This document shows, one piece after another, positions 1 through 8,171 of a stretch of 64,000 bases of DNA (positions are counted from its first letter, which is position 1; every line of letters starts with the position of its first letter). Both the position numbers and the translations under genes were made by a program. Below the pieces are notes generated by a model. The model saw only the letters and a program-made list of their open reading frames with translations, ran no database searches and was not told the DNA's origin. Origin of the DNA: Cupriavidus oxalaticus (lineage in GTDB: Bacteria; Pseudomonadota; Gammaproteobacteria; Burkholderiales; Burkholderiaceae). The stretch spans positions 1,650,501 through 1,714,500 of the forward strand of contig NZ_CP069811.1 of the NCBI RefSeq assembly GCF_016894385.1, written 5' to 3'.

Positions 1-1020
1 GAGGAACTTGAGCCGCTCCACCGCTTCGCGGTAGCGGCCCGGCAGCGCCCAGCCGATGCGGTAGGCATTGGTCAGCGTCTTGGAGAACGAGGCACAGTGC
101 AGCACGATGCCGGCCTTGTCGTGGACCTTGAGCGAGCTGGGGTGGGCTTCGCCGTAATAGAGCTCGCCGTAGACGTCGTTCTCGATTACGGGGATGTCCT
201 TTTCGGTCAGCATCGCCACCAGGCTGCGCTTCTTGTCGTCGGGCATCTGGAAGCCGAGCGGGTTCTGGAAGTTCGGCATCACCATGCACGCCTTCACGCC
301 CTTCTCATCGATCAGCCGCGCCAGTGCCTCCTGGTCGATGCCTTCGACGGGATCGGTCGCGACCTCGATGGCGCGCATGCCCAGGCGCTCGATCGCGTGC
401 AGCATGGCGTAGTAGGTCGGAGACTCGACCGCGATGGTATCGCCCGGCTTTGCCACCGCCTGCAGGCACAGGTTGATGGCTTCGGTGGCGCCGATGGTGA
501 CGATCACTTCATTGGGGTCGATGGCCTGGCCGTTCTCCAGGTAGCGGCGCGAGATCTGCCGGATCAGCTCGGGGCTGCCTGGCGGCAAATCGTCGAGCAG
601 CGTCCACTTGGCATAGCGGCGCGCAATGTTGTTGGCGTACTGGTTGATGCGCTGCCACGGGAACAGCGAGGGGTCCGGATACGGCGAGCCCAGCGGCACC
701 GCATCGTCCGAGCGGATGGAGCGCAGCGTGGACAGCACCAGCGCGCTGACGTCGACCGCCGAGGGCTTGGCGCTGGGCCGGGACGTACGCAGTTCGATCG
801 CCGGCTCGCCCGGACGCGCGCGCACGAAGTAGCCCGACTGCGGCCGGCTTTCGATCACGCCGCGGCTCTCCAGCAGCACGTAGGCGCGGATCACCGTGGT
901 AATGCTCATGCGGTGGTGCTGGCTGGCCTGCCGCACCGACGGAATGCGCTCGCCCGGCAGCAGGACGCCCTGCTGCACCAGCGCCTCGATATCCGCAGCC
1001 AGTTTTTCATATAGTTTCAC
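1..1020 (-). CDS. MocR/PdxR-type GntR regulator with aminotransferase-like domain, 3' end outside window
   Basis: Reading from a GTG at 1020 (reverse strand), the protein begins VKLYEKLAADIEALVQQG and continues open to the window edge, so only about 340 residues are present and the C-terminus is missing. The first about 70 residues form a GntR winged helix, with the typical GERIPSVRQASQ and TTVIRAYVLLESRGVI segments. After a linker comes a fold-type I aminotransferase domain, with the PLP-lysine context SFSKTLTNAYRIGW near the truncated end. MocR proteins are DNA-binding PLP sensors rather than enzymes. A GGGGAG ribosome site lies a few bases before the GTG. The target is unknown; fdhD lies upstream on the same strand. 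Confidence 0.85.
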   Translation of the reverse strand, partial: MKLYEKLAADIEALVQQGVLLPGERIPSVRQASQHHRMSITTVIRAYVLLESRGVIESRPQSGYFVRARPGEPAIELRTSRPSAKPSAVDVSALVLSTLRSIRSDDAVPLGSPYPDPSLFPWQRINQYANNIARRYAKWTLLDDLPPGSPELIRQISRRYLENGQAIDPNEVIVTIGATEAINLCLQAVAKPGDTIAVESPTYYAMLHAIERLGMRAIEVATDPVEGIDQEALARLIDEKGVKACMVMPNFQNPLGFQMPDDKKRSLVAMLTEKDIPVIENDVYGELYYGEAHPSSLKVHDKAGIVLHCASFSKTLTNAYRIGWALPGRYREAVERLKFL

Positions 1021-1063
1021 GCTGCGCTCCCCGCCTGCCGTGTTGTCTGTCTTGTCCGTCCTG

Positions 1064-1297
1064 TCAGCTGAGCCAACGATGCAGATCATAGTACGGCAGC
1101 GGCACATGGTGGAGCGACCCGGCGCTGTGCGGCCCGACGCGCACAAAACCGCTGGCGTGGCCGAGCGCGGACACGGAGGCCGCACCCTGCTGCGCGGTGG
1201 CCTGCGCGATGCTGTCCCGGCCGCCCGGGCTGCCGGGCCCGCCGACGCGCCAGAAGGCGTCATCGCGCTGCGGCCGGCCGCCGGGCGTGTCGATCAC
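1064..1297 (-). CDS. small hypothetical ORF coupled to fdhD
   Basis: A 77-codon frame opens with GTG at 1297, and this codon overlaps the TGA stop of fdhD (GTGA), an arrangement typical of translational coupling. The peptide is rich in Gly, Ser and His, ends LPYYDLHRWLS, and I recognise no domain in it. It could be a real small protein of the formate dehydrogenase locus or a chance frame in GC-rich DNA. The only support is the stop-start overlap and its fit between two same-strand genes. Confidence 0.3.
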   Translation of the reverse strand: MIDTPGGRPQRDDAFWRVGGPGSPGGRDSIAQATAQQGAASVSALGHASGFVRVGPHSAGSLHHVPLPYYDLHRWLS

Positions 1298-2118
1298 GGC
1301 GCCGTGCCCGGGCCGGTATAGTCGATGTAGCCATCGGCGCGGCAGAAGCTGAGCAGGCGCAGGCCGGCCTGCTCGGCAATGCGGATCGCCAGCGAGGTCG
1401 GCGCCGAGATCGTCGCCAGCATCTGGATGTTCATGCGCGCGGCCTTGCGCACCAGTTCATAGCTGGCGCGGCTGGACAGCAGCACGAAGCCGTCGTCCAG
1501 CGCCACGCGCTGCATGGCCAGGTGGCCGATCAGCTTGTCCAGGCCGTTGTGCCGGCCGACATCTTCGAACGCATGCAGGATCTCGCCGTTCGCGTTGCAC
1601 CACGCCGCCGCATGCACGCCGCCGGTGGCGCGCATCAGCCGCTGGTGCGAAGGCAGTGCCGAGACGGCGCGCTCGAGCAGCTCGCGCGAAGGCACCAGGC
1701 GCCGCGCCGGTTCGCGGATGCGCGCAGGCTGCAGGTCAAGCAGCTCCAGGCTCTCGATGCCGCACACGCCGCAGCCGGTGCGTCCCGCCAGGGCGCGGCG
1801 CTGCGCCTTCATCGCGGCAAAGGCCTGCTCACCGATCTGCAGCCGGATTTCGGCGCTGTGCCGGTGCACGCTGACGTCGATGTCATGGATCTGCGCGTTG
1901 TGGGCAACGATGCCCTCGGTCAGCGAGAAGCCCACGGCGAACGCTTCCAGGTCCAGCGGCGTGGCCATCATCACGGCATGCGAGATGCCGTTGTAGACCA
2001 GCGCGACCGGCAGCTCCTCCGCCACGTTGTCGATTGCCGGGCGCCCCGCGACGTCCTTGTGGCGGACGATGGGGCGGGATTCATAGCCTGTGTGCTGGAC
2101 TTCTTCAATGCAATGCAT
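1294..2118 (-). CDS. fdhD: FdhD, formate dehydrogenase accessory sulfurtransferase
   Basis: FdhD carries sulfur from the cysteine desulfurase IscS to the bis-MGD molybdenum cofactor, which formate dehydrogenases need for activity. With the start at 2118 the protein has 274 residues, close to the usual 275-280, and begins MHCIEEVQHT. A GAGGT ribosome site sits 6 bases upstream, so I prefer this start to longer in-frame ones (an ATG at 2130 or the open frame reaching 2316). The catalytic CxxC is Cys116/Cys119 in TGCGVCGIE. Conserved GRHNGLDKLIG and SSRASYELV blocks follow. The gene lies downstream of the YdeP-type oxidoreductase on the same strand, which is a plausible client. Confidence 0.95.
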   Translation of the reverse strand: MHCIEEVQHTGYESRPIVRHKDVAGRPAIDNVAEELPVALVYNGISHAVMMATPLDLEAFAVGFSLTEGIVAHNAQIHDIDVSVHRHSAEIRLQIGEQAFAAMKAQRRALAGRTGCGVCGIESLELLDLQPARIREPARRLVPSRELLERAVSALPSHQRLMRATGGVHAAAWCNANGEILHAFEDVGRHNGLDKLIGHLAMQRVALDDGFVLLSSRASYELVRKAARMNIQMLATISAPTSLAIRIAEQAGLRLLSFCRADGYIDYTGPGTAP

Positions 2119-2164
2119 GGGGGACCTCATGAAACTGGAAATACCACCGGCGCCTCGCATGCCG

Positions 2165-2296
2165 CCGGTTTGCTCCCCTCTCCCGCTTGCGGGAGAGGGG
2201 CCGGGGGAGAGGGCCGGCGCTTGGCAAGCACGATATGGCTTCACTTCGTTGACGCTCCGGCCCTCACCCCCACCCCGCGTTTGCGTGGGGCGACGG
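2165..2296. repeat. REP-like palindromic repeat between ydeP and fdhD
   Basis: CCCCTCTCCCGC (2175-2186) pairs perfectly with GCGGGAGAGGGG (2189-2200) around a TT loop. A purine-rich tail and a second CCCTCACCCC/GTGGGG-type imperfect stem (about 2261-2291) follow. The left half, from GGTTTGCT onward, recurs at 33046-33065 in this window, so it is a dispersed element. It lies in the 194-bp gap between ydeP and fdhD. Such elements usually act as mRNA-stabilising or attenuating hairpins; there is no U-tract. Confidence 0.75.
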
Positions 2297-2312
2297 CAAG
2301 CGCCGTCAACGC

Positions 2313-4640
2313 TCACCCCGCCACAACCGCATGGCTGCGCGACGGCGTCAGCAGCACCGGCACCGATTTCGAAGTCGGCGTGCCGCAGCCGTCGCCGGTG
2401 CTTTCCAGCGGCACCAGCGGATTGGTCTCTGGGTAGTACGCGCCCAGGCAGCCCTGCGGAATGTCATAGTCGACCAGCACGAAGTCCTCGACATGGCGCT
2501 CCACGCCGTCGTCCCAGACGCTGGTGATGTCGACATGCTGCCCCGCCTCCAGACCAAGCCTTTCACGGTCGGCCGGGTTGATGAAGACCACCCGGCGCAG
2601 GCCGAACACGCCGCGATAGCGGTCATCCAGGCCGTAGATCGTGGTGTTGTACTGGTCGTGCGAGCGCGTGGTCATCAGCACCATCAGCTTGTCGCCGTAC
2701 TGGTCCCGCGCGCGGTGGATCGGCGTGTCCTTGTCGATGCCGTGGACCAGGAACTGCGCCTTCCCCGACGGCGTCTGCCAGATCCGGTTGCGCGCCGGCG
2801 GCGTCAGGTGGAAGCCGCCCGGCACGGCGACGCGCTCGTTGTAGTCGTCGAAGCCTTCGACCACCTGCTCGATGGCATCGCGGATGCGCGCATAGTCCTG
2901 CGCGTACCAGAGCCAGTCGATCTTGTCCGAGCCGAGCGTGGCTGCCGCCATGCGCGCGATGATCGCAGTCTCCGACAGCAGGTGCGGCGATGCCGGCGCG
3001 TTCATGCCGAAGGAGATGTGCACCATGCAGACCGAGTCCTCCACCGTCACGCCCTGCGGCACGCCCGCCTGCATGTCGATCTCGGTGCGGCCCAGCGTCG
3101 GCAGGATCAGCGACTCCTTGCCGTGCACCAGGTGGCTGCGATTGAGCTTGGTGGCGATATTCACCGTCAGCGCACACTGGCGCAGCGCCTCGTGCGTGCG
3201 CGGCGTGTCCGGCGTGGCGGTCGAGAAATTGCCGCCCAGTCCGACAAACACCCTGACCTTGCCCTCCAGCATGGCGGCAATGGTCTCGACCACGTCATAG
3301 CCATGCTCGCGCGGCGGCTCGAAGCCGAAGGCGGCGCCCAGGCGGTCCAGGAACGCGGCTTCCGGCTTTTCCTCGATGCCGACGGTGCGGTCACCCTGCA
3401 CGTTCGAATGCCCGCGCACCGGCAGCAGCCCGGCACCTTCGCGGCCGATATTGCCGCGCATCATCATCAGGTTGGACAGCAGCTGCACGGTCGGCACCGA
3501 ATGCTTGTGTTGCGTCAGGCCCATGCCCCAGCAGGCGATCACGCGCTTGCCGCGCGCATAGACCTGCGTCAGCGCGTCGATGTCTTCCAGCGAAACGCCC
3601 GACTCGGAGACAATGTCGGCCCAGCTTTCCGCGCGCAGGTCTTCAACGAAGGCGCCGAAGCCGATGGTGTGCTCGCGCACGAAATCGACGTCGAACAGGC
3701 GCTCGCGGCCATGCCGGATCGCCTCGTCGTCGAGTTCGACCAGCCGCTTGGCCATGCCCTTGATCAGCGCGAAGTCCCCGCCCAGCCTGGGCTGCACGAA
3801 CATCGACGCAATCCTGGTGCTGGAGCCCATCAGCATCTCCACCGGATGCTGCGGGCTGGTAAAGCGCTCCACGCCGCGCTCGCGCAGCGGGTTGATCGAC
3901 ACGATGGTCGCGCCGCGCCGGGCGCACTCGCGCAGATCACCCAGCATGCGCGGATGGTTGGTGGCCGCGTTGTGGCCGAACAGCAGGATGGTGTCGGCAT
4001 GCTCGAAGTCATCGAGCACCACGGTGGCCTTGCCCACGCCCACCGTCAGCGGCAGGCCGCGGCTGGTGGCTTCGTGGCACATGTTCGAGCAGTCGGGGAA
4101 GTTGTTGGTGCCGTAGGCGCGCACGAACAGCTGATACAGGAACGCGGCCTCGTTGCTGGCGCGGCCCGAGGTGTAGAACGCGGCCTGGTTCGGGTCCGGC
4201 AGCGCATTCAGGTGGCGGCCGATCATGGCAAAGGCCTCGTCCCAGGCGATCGCGCGGTACTTGTCGGTCTGCGCATCGTAGACCATGGGGTGCGTCAGGC
4301 GCCCGTGCTGCTCCAGCTCGTAATCGGTCTGCGCCATCAGCTCCGTCACCGTGTGCTGCGCAAAGAATTCCGGCGTGACGCGCAGGCTCGTGGCTTCCGC
4401 GGCCACCGCCTTGACGCCGTTCTCGCAGAACTCGAAGGTCGATGCGTGCTGGCGGTCGGGCCAGGCGCAACCAGGGCAGTCGAAGCCGTCGGCCTGGTTC
4501 TGCTTGAACAGCATCTTGTACTTGCCGCCGGCCACCTTCTCCTTGATCAGGTTGATGGCAACGTATTTCAGCGCACCCCAGCCGGCGGCGGGATGGGTAT
4601 AGGGGGCGATATGGCCTTTCTCGGGGGTCGGGGTGCTCAT
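2313..4640 (-). CDS. ydeP: FdhF/YdeP family molybdopterin oxidoreductase
   Basis: This is a cytoplasmic-type bis-MGD oxidoreductase of the YdeP branch, related to formate dehydrogenase H. From ATG 4640 it has 775 residues; E. coli YdeP has about 759. That start gives the family-typical AAGWGALK N-terminus, whereas the frame can be extended to 4754 only through unlikely sequence. Cys55, Cys58 and Cys72 (DCPGCAWPD...FC) replace the classic four-cysteine iron-sulfur motif. Cys188 in CSNMCHEATS sits where FdhF has selenocysteine and is the likely Mo ligand. No electron-transfer subunit is adjacent. E. coli YdeP is linked to acid resistance; formate oxidation here is an inference from the fdhD neighbour. 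Confidence 0.92.
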   Translation of the reverse strand: MSTPTPEKGHIAPYTHPAAGWGALKYVAINLIKEKVAGGKYKMLFKQNQADGFDCPGCAWPDRQHASTFEFCENGVKAVAAEATSLRVTPEFFAQHTVTELMAQTDYELEQHGRLTHPMVYDAQTDKYRAIAWDEAFAMIGRHLNALPDPNQAAFYTSGRASNEAAFLYQLFVRAYGTNNFPDCSNMCHEATSRGLPLTVGVGKATVVLDDFEHADTILLFGHNAATNHPRMLGDLRECARRGATIVSINPLRERGVERFTSPQHPVEMLMGSSTRIASMFVQPRLGGDFALIKGMAKRLVELDDEAIRHGRERLFDVDFVREHTIGFGAFVEDLRAESWADIVSESGVSLEDIDALTQVYARGKRVIACWGMGLTQHKHSVPTVQLLSNLMMMRGNIGREGAGLLPVRGHSNVQGDRTVGIEEKPEAAFLDRLGAAFGFEPPREHGYDVVETIAAMLEGKVRVFVGLGGNFSTATPDTPRTHEALRQCALTVNIATKLNRSHLVHGKESLILPTLGRTEIDMQAGVPQGVTVEDSVCMVHISFGMNAPASPHLLSETAIIARMAAATLGSDKIDWLWYAQDYARIRDAIEQVVEGFDDYNERVAVPGGFHLTPPARNRIWQTPSGKAQFLVHGIDKDTPIHRARDQYGDKLMVLMTTRSHDQYNTTIYGLDDRYRGVFGLRRVVFINPADRERLGLEAGQHVDITSVWDDGVERHVEDFVLVDYDIPQGCLGAYYPETNPLVPLESTGDGCGTPTSKSVPVLLTPSRSHAVVAG

Positions 4641-4863
4641 TGGCGTGGTGTCCTGTAACGGCGGGGGCATCCGGAGCTGCTGGACCAGGGGTCGCGTCCG
4701 GATTGTTGCGATGACACCAGAGTAGGCCGGGAAGGTGGCGCCGCAGACGTACACAGGGCGGGATGGGTGAGGAGTACAGTTTTGCGCCGGCAGAAATCCG
4801 ACAACGAGTTGACCCGTGCCATCGAACTGGACTAACTTGGACTAAGTCCAGAGGAACCAGCCG

Positions 4864-5000
4864 ACAGTCAATATTCACGAAGCCAAGGCTCAGTTTTCCC
4901 GGTTGGTCGACGCCGCGGCCAATGGTGAAGAAATAGTGATCGCCAAGGCAGGCAAGCCGGCTGCCCGGCTGGTGCCAAGGCTGAAAAAAAAGCGGGCTTC
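4864..5000 (+). pseudogene. Phd/YefM-type antitoxin remnant without start codon
   Basis: Frame +1 reads TVNIHEAKAQFSRLVDAA and then continues NGEEIVIAKAGKPAARLVPR, the complete conserved core of a Phd/YefM antitoxin. Upstream in this frame there is a TAA at 4843 and no ATG, GTG or TTG before the homology; the first TTG is at 4903, inside the domain. Downstream the frame enters the terminator of the neighbouring carrier, and no toxin gene follows. It looks like a decayed antitoxin whose initiation codon and tail were lost. Expression from a non-standard start cannot be excluded by reading alone. Confidence 0.7.
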
Positions 5001-5013
5001 CGAAGAAGCCCGC
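4984..5013 (-). terminator. Rho-independent terminator of the OxlT-like gene
   Basis: GCGGGCTTC (4992-5000), loop CGAA, GAAGCCCGC (5005-5013): a perfect 9-bp stem. It is followed on the minus strand by eight U (A-run 4984-4991). It lies 48 bp past the MFS stop codon. Confidence 0.93.
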
Positions 5014-5060
5014 CCAGCCGACTACCAGTGGATCCGTCTATCTGATGCGCGGTGCGCGGG

Positions 5061-6383
5061 TCAAGCCGCCACTTGCGCGCCGGCCGCGGCAGATTCCTGC
5101 GCAAACCGCTGCCTCGATGTCGCAACGTGCGAGGCAAGCACCGGCCGCAGCACCATGATGGCAAGGAACGCCGCGGTCAGGTCCATCACCGCCACCGTGT
5201 AGAGCACCGTCGACCACGTGCCGGTGGCTTCCATCAGCAGGTTGCCGATCGGCACGAACAGTGCGCCGATGCCCTTGGCGGTGTACAGCACGCCGTAGAT
5301 CTTGCCGATGTGCTTGGTGCCGAAGGCATCGCCCGCCAGTGCCGAGAACAGCGAGTAGACTTCGCCCCAGGCCAGGAACACCACGCCGGACAGGATCAGG
5401 AAGGCGTACGGGTTGCTGCCGAAGTAGCCCAGCGCGATGATGCCCAGCCCTTCCAGCGTAAAGGCGATCACCATGGTCTTTTCACGGCCGATGTTGTCCG
5501 AGATCCAGCCGAACAGCGGACGCGAGATGCCGTTCATGATGCGGTCCAGCATCAGGGCGAGCGGCAGTGCAGCCATCACGAAGAAGTGCAGGTCGACCTG
5601 GAATTCCTTCACGCCAAGGTCCTTGGCGATGACACCGAGCTGCGCCACGGCCATCATGCCGCCCGTGACCACCAGCACGAACATCACCAGCATCAGCCAG
5701 AACAGCCTGGTGCACAGCGCTTCCTTGAGGGTGTAGTCGCGCGTGGCCTGGGCCAGCTTCTTCGACCCCCGCACCTCGCCGGTCTTGGGCGAGCGCAGGA
5801 ACCACGCCGCGACAAAGGCCAGCGACCCCTGCAGCAGGCCGAAGAACAGGAAGGTGTGCTGGAAACCCTGCGACTCGATCATCGCCGCGATCGGCAGGAT
5901 GGTCGCCGCCGAGCCCGCGCCATAGCCGCCGGCGGTCAGGCCGACCGCGAGGCCGCGGCGGTCCGGGAACCACTTCAGCGCGTTGTTGATGCAGGTCGCG
6001 TAGATGGAGCCCACGCCCAGGCCGCCGACGGCGGCGCCGACGTAGAAGCCCATCAGCGTGGTCGCCTGCGAGTTGATGACCCACGCCGTGCCGATAAAGA
6101 GCGCGCCGAAGGCCACCATCATGCGCGGCCCGAACTTGTCGATGAAGTAGCCCTCGATCGGCGCCAGCCAGGTCTGCACCAGCACGAACACGGTAAAGGC
6201 AATCTGGATGCTGGCGCGTGACCAGCCGTAGGTATCCTGGATCTCAGGCACGAACAGCGTCCAGGCGTACTGGATGTTGGCCGTGGCGATCATGCAGACC
6301 ACGCCGACGAGCAGCTGGATCCAGCGCGTGGATTCCGAAGCTCCCTGATTGGGGCTCAGGGCCCCTGCCGTTGCGTTACTCAT
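5061..6383 (-). CDS. OxlT-like MFS transporter (oxalate/formate antiporter family)
   Basis: This 440-residue inner-membrane protein has about 12 hydrophobic segments and resembles the OFA (oxalate:formate antiporter) branch of the major facilitator superfamily. Typical signs are QYAWTLFVPEIQ in the first helix, the loop IDKFGPRMMV, the glycine-rich GGLGVGSIYATC, and FPDRRGLAVGLTAGGYG. AAGGAGCGC sits 8 bases before the ATG. OFA carriers exchange dicarboxylates for monocarboxylates; the nearby FdhD/YdeP genes make oxalate or formate a sensible guess, but the substrate is not fixed by sequence. A strong terminator ends the unit, so it is monocistronic. Confidence 0.85.
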   Translation of the reverse strand: MSNATAGALSPNQGASESTRWIQLLVGVVCMIATANIQYAWTLFVPEIQDTYGWSRASIQIAFTVFVLVQTWLAPIEGYFIDKFGPRMMVAFGALFIGTAWVINSQATTLMGFYVGAAVGGLGVGSIYATCINNALKWFPDRRGLAVGLTAGGYGAGSAATILPIAAMIESQGFQHTFLFFGLLQGSLAFVAAWFLRSPKTGEVRGSKKLAQATRDYTLKEALCTRLFWLMLVMFVLVVTGGMMAVAQLGVIAKDLGVKEFQVDLHFFVMAALPLALMLDRIMNGISRPLFGWISDNIGREKTMVIAFTLEGLGIIALGYFGSNPYAFLILSGVVFLAWGEVYSLFSALAGDAFGTKHIGKIYGVLYTAKGIGALFVPIGNLLMEATGTWSTVLYTVAVMDLTAAFLAIMVLRPVLASHVATSRQRFAQESAAAGAQVAA

Positions 6384-7101
6384 AGCGCGCTCCTTGAACC
6401 GTGTGTTTCGGGAAATCCGTGGGAATGAACGAAGGTGGGGACGCCATGCGCGTCAACTTGCAGGTGGCTCCTGGCATTTTCTGTCTCCTGTGTCGTTGGC
6501 ATTTACTGCCTTTTATCGCGACGCCATAGCGACGTCTCCCGCACTCACCTGTAATCAAAACTACGAGATGCGATGGGATACACAGTATGTGATATATCAA
6601 GTAAGTCAAGGCGAACCGGCAGCAGGGTTTTCACTAGCCCGTCGATTAATGACCGGTAGAAATGGAAGACGGGATTCAGGTTAATCCCGCATCAGTGGGC
6701 AAGACACATGAATATGCCTTGTCTATTCCCGAAACTCCTTGCTGGAAGCGGCGTTCCCGTCATCGTTGACGGTTACGGAAAAATCATGTCAAATGCCGGG
6801 CATGGCGAGAAAGATTGCGTTTTTGTAATGTTCCCGGCAAAAATCAGGGTTATCACCAGTCGAATAATAACCCGGCAAAATAAAATCACCGATTAATATC
6901 GATTCCGAATAATTCAGGATAAAAAAATGCCCGCAGGCGTCCCGGCGGGCGGAGTCATGATGCGTGACATCAGCCGCAGCATGTCACGTATTTATAAGCG
7001 ATTATCCGGCGTAAATAAACAGGGTCGCGACTAATGGATTACCCGTTGTCCGTGTCCGATGGCACGTAACCTACCCCGCTGCTGCCAGGGAGGCGCCGCG
7101 T
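6384..7101. other. 718-bp AT-richer intergenic region
   Basis: This is noticeably AT-richer than the rest of the window (especially 6700-7060). I find no supported gene: frames of 62-111 codons here lack ribosome sites and family resemblance. It contains a palindromic TGATATATCA (6590-6599) about 200 bp upstream of the MFS start and a terminator for the Bug gene. The lower GC may mark an old insertion scar. Confidence 0.5.
6922..6951 (-). terminator. Terminator downstream of Bug receptor gene
   Basis: On the minus strand GCCCGC, a 10-nt loop and GCGGGC are followed by ATTTTTTTATCC. It lies about 150 bp beyond the stop of the Bug gene at 7102 and points the same way, so it probably ends the CaiB-to-Bug operon. 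Confidence 0.75.
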
Positions 7102-8094
7102 TCACTCGGGCTCGATCCCGGCTGCCTTGATTACCTTCGCCCACTTCTGCGTCTCACTCCGCACGAAGGCGGCCAGTTCCTCCGGAGTCGATGACGCGGG
7201 CTGGCTGCCGGTGCGCGCAAAGTAATCCGTCGCCGCCGGACCATCCAGGCCCTTGGCGATCAACCGGCTCATTCGCTCCACGACCGGCGCGGGTGTCCCG
7301 GCCGGGAAGAATGCAGCAGACCAGGCCACCATTTCGTAGCCGGGCAAGCCGCTTTCAGCCATGGTCGGTACGTCCCGGAGCACCGGATTGCGCTGTGCGG
7401 TGGTCACCGCGACCGCACGTAGCTTGCCGCCCTGGATCAGCGTCAGCGCGGGCGAGATGTCGGAGATCATGAAGTCGACCTGGTGGCCCATCAGGTCGGT
7501 CAGCGCCAGCGGCACCCCCTTGTACGGCACATGCAAGGCCTGCACACCGGCCATCATCTTGTACAGCTCGCTGGCGATGCGTGTCGAGGAACTGCCGCTC
7601 GCAAAGGTAAGCTGGCCCTGCCGCGACCTGGCCAGCGCGGTCAGGTCGGCCAGCGTGCGCACCGGGCTGTCGGGCGGCACCACGAGCACCAGCCCGCTCT
7701 TGGCGATCAGCGAAGCCGGCGCGAAGTCTTTGACGGGGTCGTAGGGCAGCTTCTTGAACAGCGAGGCATTGGCGGCATGCGTGGTATTGGTGGTGACCAG
7801 CATGGTGTAGCCGTCGCTGGCCGCCGTGGCCGCCGCCTTGGCGGCGATAAAGCCGTTGGCGCCGGGGCGGTTGTCTACCACGATGGGCTTGCCGGTCTGC
7901 GCGGTGATGCGCTCGCCGATAAAGCGGGCACTGTTGTCGGTGCCGCTTCCCGCCGGGAACGGCACGATGACGCGGACGGCTTTTTCGGGATAGCCGCCGG
8001 CGCTGGCCGCGGCGGCGTTGCCCGGGGAAATGGCCGCGGCCAGCATTGGCAGCATCGCGCAGGCAACCGTGCGCAGCCGGATTCGATGGATCAT
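7102..8094 (-). CDS. Bug/TctC family tripartite tricarboxylate transporter substrate-binding protein
   Basis: This periplasmic solute receptor has 330 residues. From ATG 8094 (AGGAG-type site upstream: CGAGGAGACCAC) it begins MIHRIRLRTVACAML, with a Sec signal peptide cleaved around residue 30 (GNAAAASAGG). The Bug signatures are VRVIVPFPAGSGTDNSAR, VVDNRPGANGFIAAK and SDGYTMLVTT. No TctA/TctB membrane subunits are nearby, which is normal for the amplified Bug genes of Burkholderiales. It is last in an operon with CoA-transferase, hydratase and AtuA-like genes, so it probably delivers the carboxylic acid that those enzymes degrade. The ligand is unknown. Confidence 0.93.
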   Translation of the reverse strand: MIHRIRLRTVACAMLPMLAAAISPGNAAAASAGGYPEKAVRVIVPFPAGSGTDNSARFIGERITAQTGKPIVVDNRPGANGFIAAKAAATAASDGYTMLVTTNTTHAANASLFKKLPYDPVKDFAPASLIAKSGLVLVVPPDSPVRTLADLTALARSRQGQLTFASGSSSTRIASELYKMMAGVQALHVPYKGVPLALTDLMGHQVDFMISDISPALTLIQGGKLRAVAVTTAQRNPVLRDVPTMAESGLPGYEMVAWSAAFFPAGTPAPVVERMSRLIAKGLDGPAATDYFARTGSQPASSTPEELAAFVRSETQKWAKVIKAAGIEPE

Positions 8095-8171
8095 GTGGTC
8101 TCCTCGTGCCTTTGGCATCTGTTGTGTGGATCGATTGCGTGGCGACCCGCCGGCTGCGCCTCAAGGACAGC

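Larger units (their letters stand above)
4641..5060. other. gap holding an antitoxin remnant and a terminator
   Basis: The stretch between the start of ydeP and the end of the MFS carrier holds the ydeP promoter region (about 4641-4800), a start-less Phd/YefM remnant and the MFS terminator. I see no intact gene. The 98-99-codon frames overlapping 4868-5202 run into the MFS gene on the opposite strand and are not credible as wholes. Confidence 0.6.

Noticed and set aside
1522..2436. Long plus-strand open frames opposite fdhD, ydeP, pgaA, pgaB and others (up to 870 codons)
   Set aside because: They mirror the codon pattern of the real gene on the other strand (high-GC third positions), give Arg/His/Ala-rich peptides and have no ribosome sites or recognisable domains.
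6708..6896. 62-codon plus-strand frame in the AT-rich gap
   Set aside because: No ribosome site, no family pattern, and the composition of the region favours chance.
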